From: an uncultured Prevotellaceae bacterium
Lineage (GTDB): Bacteria; Bacteroidota; Bacteroidia; Bacteroidales; Bacteroidaceae
DNA length: 64,000 nt
Reading direction: 5' to 3'
NCBI GenBank assembly: GCA_900317635.1
Contig: ONHN01000001.1
Coordinates: forward strand, 62,001 to 126,000
The position numbers and the translations under genes are program-made. The notes under the pieces were generated by a model, which was not told where the DNA came from, did not search any database, and saw nothing but the letters and a program-made list of their open reading frames with translations. The number at the start of each line of letters is the position of its first letter. The stretch's first letter is position 1. This document shows positions 42,264-50,784 of this stretch, one piece after another.

Positions 42264-43331
42264 ATGACGCAAGAGCATAAAGACCAACTGCTGAGATTGC
42301 TCCTGCAATATAAGGAACAGCGCATTGCAGAGCAGATAGACTTCGATAAGTTCTATCTGTACTCTATCATCACGCACTCAACGGCCATAGAAGGGTCAAC
42401 GGTTACAGAGGTTGAAGCACAACTACTATTCGACGAGGGTATCACCAGTAGCAAGCGAACAATGGTGGAACAGATGATGAACCTCGACCTAAAGAACGCC
42501 TATAACTACGGCAGAAAGTGGATCATGCAGCATAAACCCATTACTGTCGAATGGCTCGTCACCCTTGCAGGAAAGGTGATGGCACGAACTGGCAGCGAAT
42601 ACCACTCCCTCGGTGGAAACTTCTCTGCTGCAAAAGGTGAGCTGAGAAAGTTGAATGTAACGGCTGGTATGGGTGGCAAGTCGTACATATCGTATCTGAA
42701 AGTCCCCACAAAGTTGGCCGCGTTCTGCGAAGAACTAAACAAACGGCGCCATGAAATAAACGCTTCCGATATTGCCAGCGTGTACAACCTAAGCTTTTGG
42801 GCACACTTCGAATTGGTCAGCATCCACCCATGGTCAGATGGCAACGGGCGCACATGCCGACTGCTAATGAATTTACTGCAATGGGAGTTTGGAGTACTAC
42901 CCTCAAAGGTTCTTATAGAGGATAAGGCTGAATACATCCAAGCCCTCATTGACACAAGGGAACAGAATGACATCAATATATTTCTTGATTGCATGGCTCG
43001 CCTTCACTGCCAGCACCTTGCGACAGACATCGACCATTATATCAAGAGTGTTTCAGACGAAGTGGCCGATAAAAATGCTTTGAGGCAGGAAATGGTCGAT
43101 AAATGGTCGATAAAACCAACGTTGGCTGAGAAAATGGTCGATATTATGCTCTTTATGGCCGATAAAGAAGAAGTCACAACACAAGCTATTGTGGCGCACT
43201 TCAGCTTCACCGCTACAACAGCCAAACGCTATCTGCGCCAACTCACCAAGTTCGGCTATTTGCAAGCTCATGGCGGAAACAAGAACCGAACTTATAGCAA
43301 AACACGAACATTGTCCAGCCTTCGCAACTAA
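42264..43331 (+). CDS. Fic-domain protein (AMPylator type) with inhibitory helix
   Basis: The 355-residue protein has an N-terminal autoinhibitory motif STAIEG (of the S/T-xxx-E-G/N type) near residue 35. The catalytic motif is HPWSDGNGRTCRLLMNLL, with His188 matching HPFxxGNGR. The C-terminal 90 residues resemble a winged helix (TTQAIVAHFSFTATTAKRYL). Fic enzymes transfer AMP to hydroxyl groups of target proteins; the inhibitory helix holds the enzyme off until displaced. No antitoxin gene is adjacent, as expected when the inhibitor is built in. The target is unknown. Cytoplasmic. Confidence 0.87.
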   Translation: MTQEHKDQLLRLLLQYKEQRIAEQIDFDKFYLYSIITHSTAIEGSTVTEVEAQLLFDEGITSSKRTMVEQMMNLDLKNAYNYGRKWIMQHKPITVEWLVTLAGKVMARTGSEYHSLGGNFSAAKGELRKLNVTAGMGGKSYISYLKVPTKLAAFCEELNKRRHEINASDIASVYNLSFWAHFELVSIHPWSDGNGRTCRLLMNLLQWEFGVLPSKVLIEDKAEYIQALIDTREQNDINIFLDCMARLHCQHLATDIDHYIKSVSDEVADKNALRQEMVDKWSIKPTLAEKMVDIMLFMADKEEVTTQAIVAHFSFTATTAKRYLRQLTKFGYLQAHGGNKNRTYSKTRTLSSLRN

Positions 43332-43350
43332 ACGCACCTAAAAACTCCTT

Positions 43351-43398
43351 TCCTACTTTTCTTTACTATTTATCTCTAGGCTGAAAAGAAAAGTGGGA
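43351..43398. terminator. Hairpin between the Fic gene and the S9 peptidase gene
   Basis: TCCTACTTTTCTTT (43351-43364) pairs with AAAGAAAAGTGGGA (43385-43398). It lies 20 bases after the Fic stop. The lack of a T-run makes the terminator role tentative. Confidence 0.4.
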
Positions 43399-43404
43399 TA
43401 ATTA

Positions 43405-43494
43405 ACTGGGAGCGCAAGCGCCTCGCCCGCAAAATAACTGGGTACACAGGCGTCTCGCCTGCAACATAACCGGGTAAGCAGGCGTCTCGCTGTC
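43405..43494. repeat. REP-like palindrome cluster (three units)
   Basis: Three tandem units share an ACTGGG or CCGGGTA start, followed by GCAGGCGTCTCGC-type palindromes (one reads GTACACAGGCGTCTCGCCTG). Relatives are at 12741, 18181 and 61585. They are intergenic between convergent genes. I see no coding potential in 43495-43593. Confidence 0.6.
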
Positions 43495-43593
43495 ACCTTA
43501 TCGGCTGTTCTTTCCTGCTAACGCAGCCATTGGGCGGGCAGAGCGTCCGCGCCCATAGGGGCGTAGTCATACTCGTCATTTGAAACCTCCCCC

Positions 43594-45411
43594 CTACAGG
43601 TGCTTAGCCAAGAACGCCTCAAGCGCGCGATAGAAGTCAAGGCGGTTTTCGATGTTGGCAAAGCCATGACCTTCGTCGTCCTTCACCATATATTCCACTT
43701 GCACGCCGCGTCCTCGCAACGCCTCCACCATCTGGTCGCTCTCGGCTTTGCTGACGCGAGGGTCGTTAGCTCCTTGGGCTATGAAGAGCGGCTTAGTGAT
43801 GCGGTCGGCATGCAACGCTGGCGAAACGGCGGCCATGCGGTCGTGGTCCTGCTCAGGGTCGCCCACTTGTTCGTACATCATCTCGAGCATGGGCCGCCAA
43901 TAGGGCGGAATGGTTTGCATGAACGTGAAGAGGTTCGACACGCCGCAGTAATCCACGCCACAGCAATACAACTCGGGCGTGAAGCAGAGGCCGCAAAGCG
44001 CGGCGTAACCGCCATACGAGCCGCCATAGATAGCGATGCGCGAAGGGTTGGCAATGCCCTGGCTAATAAGATACTGCACGCCGTCGGTCACATCGTCTTG
44101 CATTCGCCCGCCCCACTCCTTATAGCTGGCCTCCAGAAACTGGCGCCCGTAGCCCGTAGAGCCGCGAAAGTTCATCTGCAACACGGAGTAGCCTCGATTG
44201 CAAAGGAATTGTACCTCCGAACTGAACCCCCAATGGTCGCGCGCCCAAGGACCGCCGTGAGGAATAACCACTAACGGCAAATTCTCCCCCCCGCCTTGCG
44301 GACGCGAGAGGTAGGCCTCGATGCTGAGGCCGTCGCGCGTGGTGTAGGTAAAAGGTTCCATGGCGCTGAGTTCGTCTTCGCTGAGCCAGGGAGCCAAGCG
44401 TGCGATGAGGTGCGGACGGTCTTCCTTAATATTATAGAAGTAGTAGCTGCCTCGCGTGCGGTCGCCGCCAACGAAAAAGAGGTAGTTCTCCTCTGCCTTG
44501 TCAACGTCGGCCATACCGAAGCGGCGCCCCCCAAAATGTTGCTCAAGGCGAGCACGCAAGGCGGCTTCGTCGGCATCGAAATAATGGCGCACGGGGTCTT
44601 TATGCCCACTGCAAAACACGCCGAGCAACTTGCCGCGACGCTCGCTGTAGGAAATAGATGCCACGTCGTAACGCTCATGTTCGAAAAGCACTTCCTCCTC
44701 TTTGCACGTGGCAGGGTCCATCAAGACGAGGGCCATTTTGTCGCGGCCACGATTGGTTGCGGCATACACCTTTCGGTTGTCGGCCGTAAAGAGGAGGAAA
44801 TCCACGCGCTCGCGGAAGTTCGTTGTCAGGACGGGGCGAAAAGGTTCGTCCTCCGTGTCGCGATAGAGCAACTGTGTGTTCACGCCGTCAACAATGGCCG
44901 ATGCGGCGCGCAAGCGACCTGCGTGGTCGGTCATCCAGCCTTGTATGTTACCAGGGTTCTCGCAAAGAAGGGTCAGCTCGCCTGTCCGAAGGTCCAGCCG
45001 ATAGGGGTCGAACACCTCGGGGTTGCGCCTATTCAGGGCAATAAGCACGCAGTCTGGCACGTGGTCAAGGCTGTCAATGATTTGCGTGCGTACCCCCTTA
45101 AAGGCAGTGTAAGCCTGCGGCTCGCCACTCTCAGGCGAAACGCCATAGAGCTGATAGTTCTCGTCGCCACCCGTGTCTTTCACGAAGAGCAGGCGGTCGT
45201 TCCCCTTCCAGCAATAGCCCGCCAAACTGCGCTCCGTCTCCGCCGTTAGGCGGCGCGGCGCATCGTTCCCGTCAACACGACGCACGCAAAGGTTCAAGCG
45301 GTCGTGCCACGGCGCAAGGTAAGATATATACTGCCCATCGGGCGAAAGCTGAAAAGCAGACTCGTCACTCGGACGAAAGAAATCTTCTAAAGGTATCATC
45401 GGCTCAGTCAA
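43594..45411 (-). CDS. S9 family peptidase (prolyl oligopeptidase-like)
   Basis: The 605-residue protein has an N-terminal beta-propeller with strand repeats such as FQLSPDGQYISYLAPW and an alpha/beta-hydrolase end. The nucleophile is in YGGSYGGYAALCGLC, the acid in AQGANDPRVSKAESDQM and the base His in KDDEGHGFANIENRLDFY. There is no signal peptide, so the protein is probably cytoplasmic and acts on peptides. Its promoter region faces queH. Confidence 0.9.
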   Translation of the reverse strand: MTEPMIPLEDFFRPSDESAFQLSPDGQYISYLAPWHDRLNLCVRRVDGNDAPRRLTAETERSLAGYCWKGNDRLLFVKDTGGDENYQLYGVSPESGEPQAYTAFKGVRTQIIDSLDHVPDCVLIALNRRNPEVFDPYRLDLRTGELTLLCENPGNIQGWMTDHAGRLRAASAIVDGVNTQLLYRDTEDEPFRPVLTTNFRERVDFLLFTADNRKVYAATNRGRDKMALVLMDPATCKEEEVLFEHERYDVASISYSERRGKLLGVFCSGHKDPVRHYFDADEAALRARLEQHFGGRRFGMADVDKAEENYLFFVGGDRTRGSYYFYNIKEDRPHLIARLAPWLSEDELSAMEPFTYTTRDGLSIEAYLSRPQGGGENLPLVVIPHGGPWARDHWGFSSEVQFLCNRGYSVLQMNFRGSTGYGRQFLEASYKEWGGRMQDDVTDGVQYLISQGIANPSRIAIYGGSYGGYAALCGLCFTPELYCCGVDYCGVSNLFTFMQTIPPYWRPMLEMMYEQVGDPEQDHDRMAAVSPALHADRITKPLFIAQGANDPRVSKAESDQMVEALRGRGVQVEYMVKDDEGHGFANIENRLDFYRALEAFLAKHL

Positions 45412-45421
45412 TCAGTGTTTA

Positions 45422-45453
45422 CGCTAATAACCTTGTTAGCGTATGCAAAGTTA
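45422..45453 (-). promoter_or_regulatory. Promoter region and leader hairpin of the S9 peptidase
   Basis: On the minus strand TAACTTTG at 45446-45453 matches the -7 box. CGCTAA...TTAGCG (45422-45441) is a small inverted repeat in the leader. No -33 match is seen. Confidence 0.5.
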
Positions 45454-45537
45454 TAAAATATTGTGCGAACATGTGCCGCTGCCTTCATCAAACCCGACTC
45501 TGATAAGCAAGAAAAGACCTTTTCGCAAACTATTTGC

Positions 45538-45545
45538 TACCTTTG
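45538..45545 (+). promoter_or_regulatory. Candidate -7 element of queH
   Basis: TACCTTTG fits TAnnTTTG and lies 8 bases upstream of the ATG at 45553. That proximity implies a very short leader, so the gene may be nearly leaderless. No -33 box is seen. Confidence 0.4.
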
Positions 45546-45552
45546 CAGCACG

Positions 45553-46119
45553 ATGAAACAACCTGCGATTATTATTCCCGAGGGCGTGAGCGAGGTGTTG
45601 CTGCACGCTTGTTGCGCACCGTGCTCGTCGGCCATCGTCGAGTGGCTGGTAGGCCACGGCGTGCGCCCTACCCTCTTCTATTTCAATCCGAACATCTTCC
45701 CGCGCGAAGAGTATGAAACGCGCAAGGAGGAGAGCCGTCGCCATGCCGAAAGCCTCGGCCTGCGCTGGATTGACGGCGACTACGACCACGAGGCGTGGCG
45801 CGCCGCCGTTTGCGGCTTGGAGCATGAACCCGAACGCGGACGCCGTTGCGCCGTATGTTTCCGCCACCGGCTCATGGCGGCTGCCGAGGAAGCGAAGCGC
45901 CAAGGCCTGACGTGGTTTGCCACCACGCTGGCCTCCTCGCGCTGGAAAAGCCTTGAGCAAATAGAGGCGGCAGGGCGCGCTGCAGAAGAGGCCGTGCCTG
46001 GCACCCGCTTTTGGGCAAAAAACTGGCGCAAAGGAGGGTTGCAACAACGACGTGCCGAACTCCTGCGCGCCTATAATTTCTACAATCAGACGTATTGCGG
46101 TTGCGAGTTTAGTTTGTAA
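45553..46119 (+). CDS. queH: Epoxyqueuosine reductase QueH
   Basis: QueH reduces epoxyqueuosine to queuosine in tRNA and replaces QueG in many anaerobes. The ATG at 45553 gives 188 residues; a longer frame upstream carries the promoter and is rejected. Cys-rich motifs are HACCAPCSSAI at residue about 18, RRCAVCFRHRL and the C-terminal YCGCEFSL, which would bind metals, plus FYFNPNIFPREEYETRK. No other queuosine genes are in the window. A terminator follows. Confidence 0.88.
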   Translation: MKQPAIIIPEGVSEVLLHACCAPCSSAIVEWLVGHGVRPTLFYFNPNIFPREEYETRKEESRRHAESLGLRWIDGDYDHEAWRAAVCGLEHEPERGRRCAVCFRHRLMAAAEEAKRQGLTWFATTLASSRWKSLEQIEAAGRAAEEAVPGTRFWAKNWRKGGLQQRRAELLRAYNFYNQTYCGCEFSL

Positions 46120-46144
46120 GAGATTTAGTAAACCGCAGAAAGAC

Positions 46145-46200
46145 AAGCCCCACCACGCCCTCTCCTTTTGGAGAGAAGCGCAGTGGGGCTTCTTTTCTTT
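46145..46200. terminator. Terminator between convergent genes
   Basis: AAGCCCCAC (46145-46153) pairs with GTGGGGCTT (46183-46191), with an inner GCCC/GGAG-type stem, and is followed by CTTTTCTTT on the plus strand. It serves queH and perhaps the convergent dehydrogenase gene. Confidence 0.75.
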
Positions 46201-46217
46201 CGGGTTTCAGCGAGAGC

Positions 46218-46991
46218 CTACACGCACGTGTAGCCGCCGTCCACGGGCAGGGCTACGCCGTTAACGTAGCTTGATGCGGGCGAGGCGAGGAAAATCGTGG
46301 CGGTGTCGAGTTCGCCCTCGTTGCCGTAGCGCTCTTCGGGGATAGCACCTTTGGCATAGTTGGCAAACCATTCCGTCTCAAGCGTTTCCTTCGTCAGCGG
46401 GGTCCAGAAGTAGCCCGGGCAAATGGTGTTGACGGTGATGCCGTATTTGCCCCACTCGCCAGCCAAACCGCGCGAGAGGTTCACCACGCCACCCTTGGCT
46501 GCATGGTAGGGCGAACAGGGGGCTATCTTGTTGCCTACGAGGCCGTACATAGAGGCTATGTTGATAATGCGACCGTACTTGGCGGGAATCATGGCGTGCT
46601 TGGCCACGGCGCGGGCCATCTTGAACGTACCGAAGAGGTCAATCTGCATTTCGTTGTCAAACTGCTCGTCGGTAATCTCCTCGGCTGGTGCCACGGCACC
46701 CGTGCCAGCGTTGTTGACGAGAATGTCGATACGTCCGAAGCGCTCCAGCGTTTGCTTCACCACGCTCTCCACCATTTCTGTGCTGGTGATGTCGCAACGA
46801 ATGGGCAGCACCTCTACACCAAACTCCTTGCGCAGTTCGGCGGCCACTTCCTCCAGCTTCTCCATGCGCCGTGCTATGGGCACGATGTTGCAGCCCTGAT
46901 TGGCAAGGGCCTTTGCCATTTGAACACCCAGACCGCCAGAGCAGCCCGTCACGATGGCCACTTGGCCACGAAGGTCGAAATAGTTTTTCAT
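46218..46991 (-). CDS. SDR oxidoreductase, gluconate 5-dehydrogenase-like
   Basis: The 257-residue short-chain dehydrogenase has the NAD(P) motif VTGCSGGLGVQMAKAL, NNAG, the active-site Ser in NIASMYG, and YHAAKGG with the Tyr-Lys pair. The start MKNYFDLRGQVAIVTG and the FANYAKGAIPEERYG segment are like gluconate 5-dehydrogenases and related sugar-acid reductases. Gluconate, keto-uronate or other substrates are possible. There is no neighbouring uronate or gluconate gene to decide. Confidence 0.8.
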   Translation of the reverse strand: MKNYFDLRGQVAIVTGCSGGLGVQMAKALANQGCNIVPIARRMEKLEEVAAELRKEFGVEVLPIRCDITSTEMVESVVKQTLERFGRIDILVNNAGTGAVAPAEEITDEQFDNEMQIDLFGTFKMARAVAKHAMIPAKYGRIINIASMYGLVGNKIAPCSPYHAAKGGVVNLSRGLAGEWGKYGITVNTICPGYFWTPLTKETLETEWFANYAKGAIPEERYGNEGELDTATIFLASPASSYVNGVALPVDGGYTCV

Positions 46992-47034
46992 TTGAAGATA
47001 TTGATATTGGTTTTAGATGAGTTGTTTGCGCCTA

Positions 47035-47064
47035 CAAATATACATTAAAGTGCGCATAACCAAA
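47035..47064 (-). promoter_or_regulatory. Promoter of the SDR gene
   Basis: On the minus strand TTTG (47061-47064), 18 bases, then TATATTTG (47035-47042). The gene starts about 44 bases downstream at 46991. Confidence 0.65.
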
Positions 47065-47105
47065 GCAGGGAGCTGCAAATTTTATCTTTCTTGCTTTCTC
47101 CTTCG

Positions 47106-48191
47106 CTACTTTCCACGCACGAAGAGCAGGGCGAAGGGATGCACGCCCGTCTGTTTGCGCGAGAGCAGTCGGCCCTCGGGCGTAAAGACGTAGAGCCAGC
47201 CAGGGGAGGTGAAATCGCCCACGGCATAGTCGGAAACGACGTAGAGGCGGTCGGCTTCGGGACTGAGGGCGATGGCGGTTGGCTGGGGCGGCATTTCGCT
47301 CAGGGCGAAGTTGGAGCGCAGGGTGCCGTCGGGGGCATAGAGGGCGCAGTCGGTTGTGGTGACGGGATGTTGCCAATCGCTCCAGTCGGTCACGCTGTTG
47401 ATGACGTAAACGCCGCTGGCTGCGGCAGCTACCAACGAACCGCTGCAGAAACGCTTTGCCTCGCCGTCCGCCGCGATGCGCCACACCTCGGGAAGAACGT
47501 CGGCATAGTTGCCATTGCAAACAACGAAGACGTTACCGTCGGCGGCAACAGCCATTTGCCCTGGGTTCAGGCCTACGCCAATCTCTTTCTCAACCTTAAA
47601 GTCGGACATGCTGATGCGGCTGACACGAAGGCCATTGGCATAGTTGTTGCTATAGTTATAACCGTCGGAGATGCTGACGTAGAGGTAATCGCCGCTCACG
47701 GCCAGCCCAGCGGGATTGGGACCAACGGCGAGGCGTTGCTGCTCGCCGCTCTGGGGGTTGATGCGGCAGACGTAGCCGTCGTTGCAAGCCACATAGACGT
47801 AGTGGGCGTCGGCAGCCACACACTGAGGCTGCTCCACGCGAATGGTGTCGACAAGGGCCAGCGAGTTCTTATCGGTCACGAGGAGCATGTTTTCGTCGAA
47901 CACGGCAGTATAGATGCGTTGGCCTAAGACCACAGCGTTCTGAGGGGAAAAGCCGAGGTCGGCACCGTTGACGGCACGAAACACACTGCTGAAGAGCGTG
48001 TCCTGCGACGCGCTGTAGAGGTCGAGGGTGCCAGGAAGCTTCACGCCCTGATTGCCTTGACAAACTACGAGCACGTTGCCCGAAGCGTCGATGTTGCGAA
48101 TGTTGAAACCGCCTTCGTCCGAGTCGGAACAGGCGGCAAAGAGCACAGCGCTAAGCACAGCGGCTGCAAAGGTCTTGAATTGGTTCATCAT
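47106..48191 (-). CDS. YncE-type beta-propeller lipoprotein, BtuG-like
   Basis: The 361-residue protein has a lipoprotein signal (VLSAVLFAACSDSDEGGF). It then has about seven similar blades, with repeats like NAVVLGQRIYTAVFDENMLL, VAADAHYVYVACNDGYVC and LAVSGDYLYVSISDGYNYSN. It starts 48 bases downstream of a BtuB-like receptor gene. In Bacteroides, BtuG is a surface beta-propeller lipoprotein that binds vitamin B12 tightly and docks on BtuB; the arrangement matches. I rely on the fold, lipobox and neighbour, not on an alignment. Confidence 0.62.
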   Translation of the reverse strand: MMNQFKTFAAAVLSAVLFAACSDSDEGGFNIRNIDASGNVLVVCQGNQGVKLPGTLDLYSASQDTLFSSVFRAVNGADLGFSPQNAVVLGQRIYTAVFDENMLLVTDKNSLALVDTIRVEQPQCVAADAHYVYVACNDGYVCRINPQSGEQQRLAVGPNPAGLAVSGDYLYVSISDGYNYSNNYANGLRVSRISMSDFKVEKEIGVGLNPGQMAVAADGNVFVVCNGNYADVLPEVWRIAADGEAKRFCSGSLVAAAASGVYVINSVTDWSDWQHPVTTTDCALYAPDGTLRSNFALSEMPPQPTAIALSPEADRLYVVSDYAVGDFTSPGWLYVFTPEGRLLSRKQTGVHPFALLFVRGK

Positions 48192-48239
48192 AGGTTGATT
48201 TTTTGTAATTATTGATATTTCTTGTTCTATATTAACGAC

Positions 48240-50207
48240 TTATATCTTCAAGCCGAGCGTCAGGCGGAAGGCGCGGCCCGGCATGGGGTAGCGGCCCACG
48301 AGTTCGTAGTTCTGCCCCCCGAGGTTTTCAGCATCGAAGCGCAACGTGATTTCGGTGCGCCGCAGCAGAAACGTTCGGTAGGCGAAAGCACCGCAATCGG
48401 CATAGGGCGCGAGGCGCGTACCAGCGATGTGGGCATCGGTGGTCCAGCGTTGGCTGGCCGAGAGCAGGCGCACACCGATGTTCAGCCAAGGATTTTCCCA
48501 CGTCAGCACTGCCGCGAGCATATGTTCGGGCATATAGGCCAGTTGCATTCCACCGCTTTCCCAGAGGCGTTGCAAGGTGTAGCTGAGCACGGGCAAAAGT
48601 CTATGACGAGGTGCAAGGGGCACACAGGCCTCGGCTGTAAGGTCAAGACCTGCCGTGCGGACGCGCTCGATGTTACGGCAACGCCATACGTAGAGCGTAG
48701 CGGGAATGGCCGCAATCTTATCGCGCACGCTGCCAGCATAGCCGTCGGCGGTGAGCAGGAACTGCCCCTCGCGCCCCCAAGAGGTTTCGAACGTAAGGCC
48801 ACCACCGCCCTGGCGAGCCGTTTCGGGACGCAGGCGGGGCGAACCGTAGTGAAAGTAGTAGTTCTCGGTGAACGTGGGCGGGCGGAGAGCTTCGCGATAG
48901 AGGGCGCGCACATACAGGCGCGTACGCGCCGATGCATAGACCCGATAGCTGACCGACAGCGAGGGGGATAGGCGGAAAAAATTGGCAGCACGCTCTTCGG
49001 GACAATGATTGACATATCCCGAAGCCACGAGGCGCAACAGCAGTTGCAAGCGACGGGGCGCATACCGAAACGACAAAGCGCCTAAGAGCGTATGGCGGCG
49101 TATGTCGTACTGTGGCGGCAGCCCACCGTTCATGGTCTGAAAAGCATAGTCGGCGGAAAGCGCGGCCTGAAAAGCACCTTGCCGAAAGCCAATGCCTCCC
49201 GTGGCATACCACTCGCGTTGCCAATAGTCCTGCCGCTGCTCGCCGCCTGCGTAGCCCGCGTTCACGTCGCGATAGCGTTGCGCATCGAACGTAAACTTTG
49301 CGGCGACAAAACTGTGCCAACGGTGCGAGGGGCGGTCGTTGCGAAAAACAACTTGCCCAAAGGCCGTTTGCTGCGACAGGTGCTCATGGCCATTGGCTGT
49401 GAAGAGCAGGACGGGACCGGGCAGATAGCGATGCGACGTTTGGTAGTAGGCCGTGGCACATAGCGTTTGCCCCGCCTGGAACCGATGTTGCGCGCTGAGG
49501 TGAGCCGCGAGGTCGTTCGACTGCGAATGCTGGCGACGCTCGTCGTGCGACAGCGTGCCGTTTTCAACGCGAAACGGATAGTCGTTGCGCGCGTGGCGAA
49601 AGTCGGCATCAGCATGCAAGGATGTACGGCCGAAGTGCTGCGCAAGGTTCAGCGCACCGCTCAGGGTGCCGAAACTGCCCACATGGAAGCTCATGCGGCG
49701 CAACGTCTGCGTGTCGGTCGAGGTTCGTAGCAATAGCAGCGAAGCGGCCAAACTGCGAACGGGCAGCAGCACCTCCTCGCTACCCGCCACGCTGAAGCTA
49801 AGCTCAGAAAATGCAGAAAGCGGCAGGCGGCCTAAATCGGTTTGGCCCGTCCGAGCATCGCCAAGCGGGAGGTCGTTGAAGCTGACGGCGGTATGGGATG
49901 CGCCAAAGCCGCGCGCGCTGACGGTCTTCAGCCCGCCAGCACCGCCATAGTCGCGCACGCTGACCCCAGCCACGTTGCGCAAAGCGTCGGCAACGGACGT
50001 GGTGCCGCGCCTCTGCAAACTGCGAGCATCGAACGTTTGCACGGGCAAGGAGGCCGAGGCCACCGCGCTGGGCTGCTGGCCTACGACGATGGAAGCCGAA
50101 AGCGTACTGTCGGCAGGAGTCCCCTGTGCAGCGGCGCACACCATGCCGACGGCAACCCCCAGCAGGCTCACCGTGCGCAGCAGAAACGACCTTGATTGTA
50201 CGCTCAT
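48240..50207 (-). CDS. TonB-dependent outer-membrane receptor, BtuB-like
   Basis: The 655-residue protein has a signal peptide and a plug domain (RRGTTSVADALRNVAGVSVR, then ARGFGASHTAVSFNDLPLGD). A 22-strand barrel follows, ending YPMPGRAFRLTLGLKI. The early SIVVGQQPSAV-like segment resembles a Ton box. The size and TonB_dep_Rec features fit the short BtuB-type receptors of Bacteroidales. Substrate is inferred as cobalamin from the following BtuG-like gene. No cobalamin riboswitch (conserved CAGTGGC element) is found upstream. Confidence 0.72.
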   Translation of the reverse strand: MSVQSRSFLLRTVSLLGVAVGMVCAAAQGTPADSTLSASIVVGQQPSAVASASLPVQTFDARSLQRRGTTSVADALRNVAGVSVRDYGGAGGLKTVSARGFGASHTAVSFNDLPLGDARTGQTDLGRLPLSAFSELSFSVAGSEEVLLPVRSLAASLLLLRTSTDTQTLRRMSFHVGSFGTLSGALNLAQHFGRTSLHADADFRHARNDYPFRVENGTLSHDERRQHSQSNDLAAHLSAQHRFQAGQTLCATAYYQTSHRYLPGPVLLFTANGHEHLSQQTAFGQVVFRNDRPSHRWHSFVAAKFTFDAQRYRDVNAGYAGGEQRQDYWQREWYATGGIGFRQGAFQAALSADYAFQTMNGGLPPQYDIRRHTLLGALSFRYAPRRLQLLLRLVASGYVNHCPEERAANFFRLSPSLSVSYRVYASARTRLYVRALYREALRPPTFTENYYFHYGSPRLRPETARQGGGGLTFETSWGREGQFLLTADGYAGSVRDKIAAIPATLYVWRCRNIERVRTAGLDLTAEACVPLAPRHRLLPVLSYTLQRLWESGGMQLAYMPEHMLAAVLTWENPWLNIGVRLLSASQRWTTDAHIAGTRLAPYADCGAFAYRTFLLRRTEITLRFDAENLGGQNYELVGRYPMPGRAFRLTLGLKI

Positions 50208-50361
50208 CGGTGCTGATTGTTTTTTTGTAAGCTTACAGTTTTTCGGGCAAACATGCTCCTATTTCGTAAGCGGCTCCCAGTATTTCCTACTGACTTTCAA
50301 AACATTGCCACCTGCGCTTGAAGTTTTGCTGCAAGCCCTGCAAGTTTTTCGCTGCGCCCTT

Positions 50362-50458
50362 GAAGTTATAAATCTCGGCGGGAAATGTATATTTCTCGGC
50401 GTGTTATGTATATATTCTCGGCGGGAAATGTATATTTGCCGCCGAGATTTATAACTTC
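50362..50458. repeat. Perfect 20-base inverted repeat around three AT-rich units
   Basis: GAAGTTATAAATCTCGGCGG at 50362-50381 is perfectly inverted at 50439-50458. Between the arms a unit like CTCGGCGKGAAATGTATAT recurs about three times. The interval 50208-50784 holds this element and a GC-rich stretch, and I see no credible gene: a frame on each strand through it is repeat translation. Confidence 0.75.
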
Positions 50459-50694
50459 GAGGGCTGACAGAAAAACTTGGAGGCTCCAGCGGAAAACTTC
50501 AGGGCCGCTGACAAGAACTTGGTTGCCGTGGGACGAAGGGCGGGGCGGGGCGGCTGAAACATTCGGTTTGCTGCGCCTTGCGCCTAATAAGCCGCATGGC
50601 GTTTCGGGCGACACGACCCGCACGGGCATCTACCTACCCCGCGTTGGCGGGCGGGCGGCGGCCCGGAGCAAAGACGCAGCTTGTGCAAACAGAA

Positions 50695-50751
50695 ACCGCT
50701 TGGCCGCAGTGCTTACATTTCGGTTGAAACACGAGCACGAGGCCAAGCGGT
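50695..50751 (-). terminator. Possible terminator of the nqr operon
   Basis: An 11-base stem (ACCGCTTGGCC at 50695-50705 with GGCCAAGCGGT at 50741-50751) lies 34 bases after the nqrF stop. A weak TTTCTGTTTG run follows on the minus strand. Confidence 0.55.
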
Positions 50752-50784
50752 GGTTAAGAGCTGGTGCAGCTTTGTCTCGGCCTG

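Noticed and set aside
50366-50629. Reading frames encoding repeated IYISRR-like or INLGGK-like peptides.
   Set aside because: They are translations of the inverted repeat and its internal units, not proteins.
50208-50784. Cobalamin riboswitch upstream of the BtuB-like gene.
   Set aside because: No conserved CAGTGGC or GCCACTG element is present on either strand in this interval.
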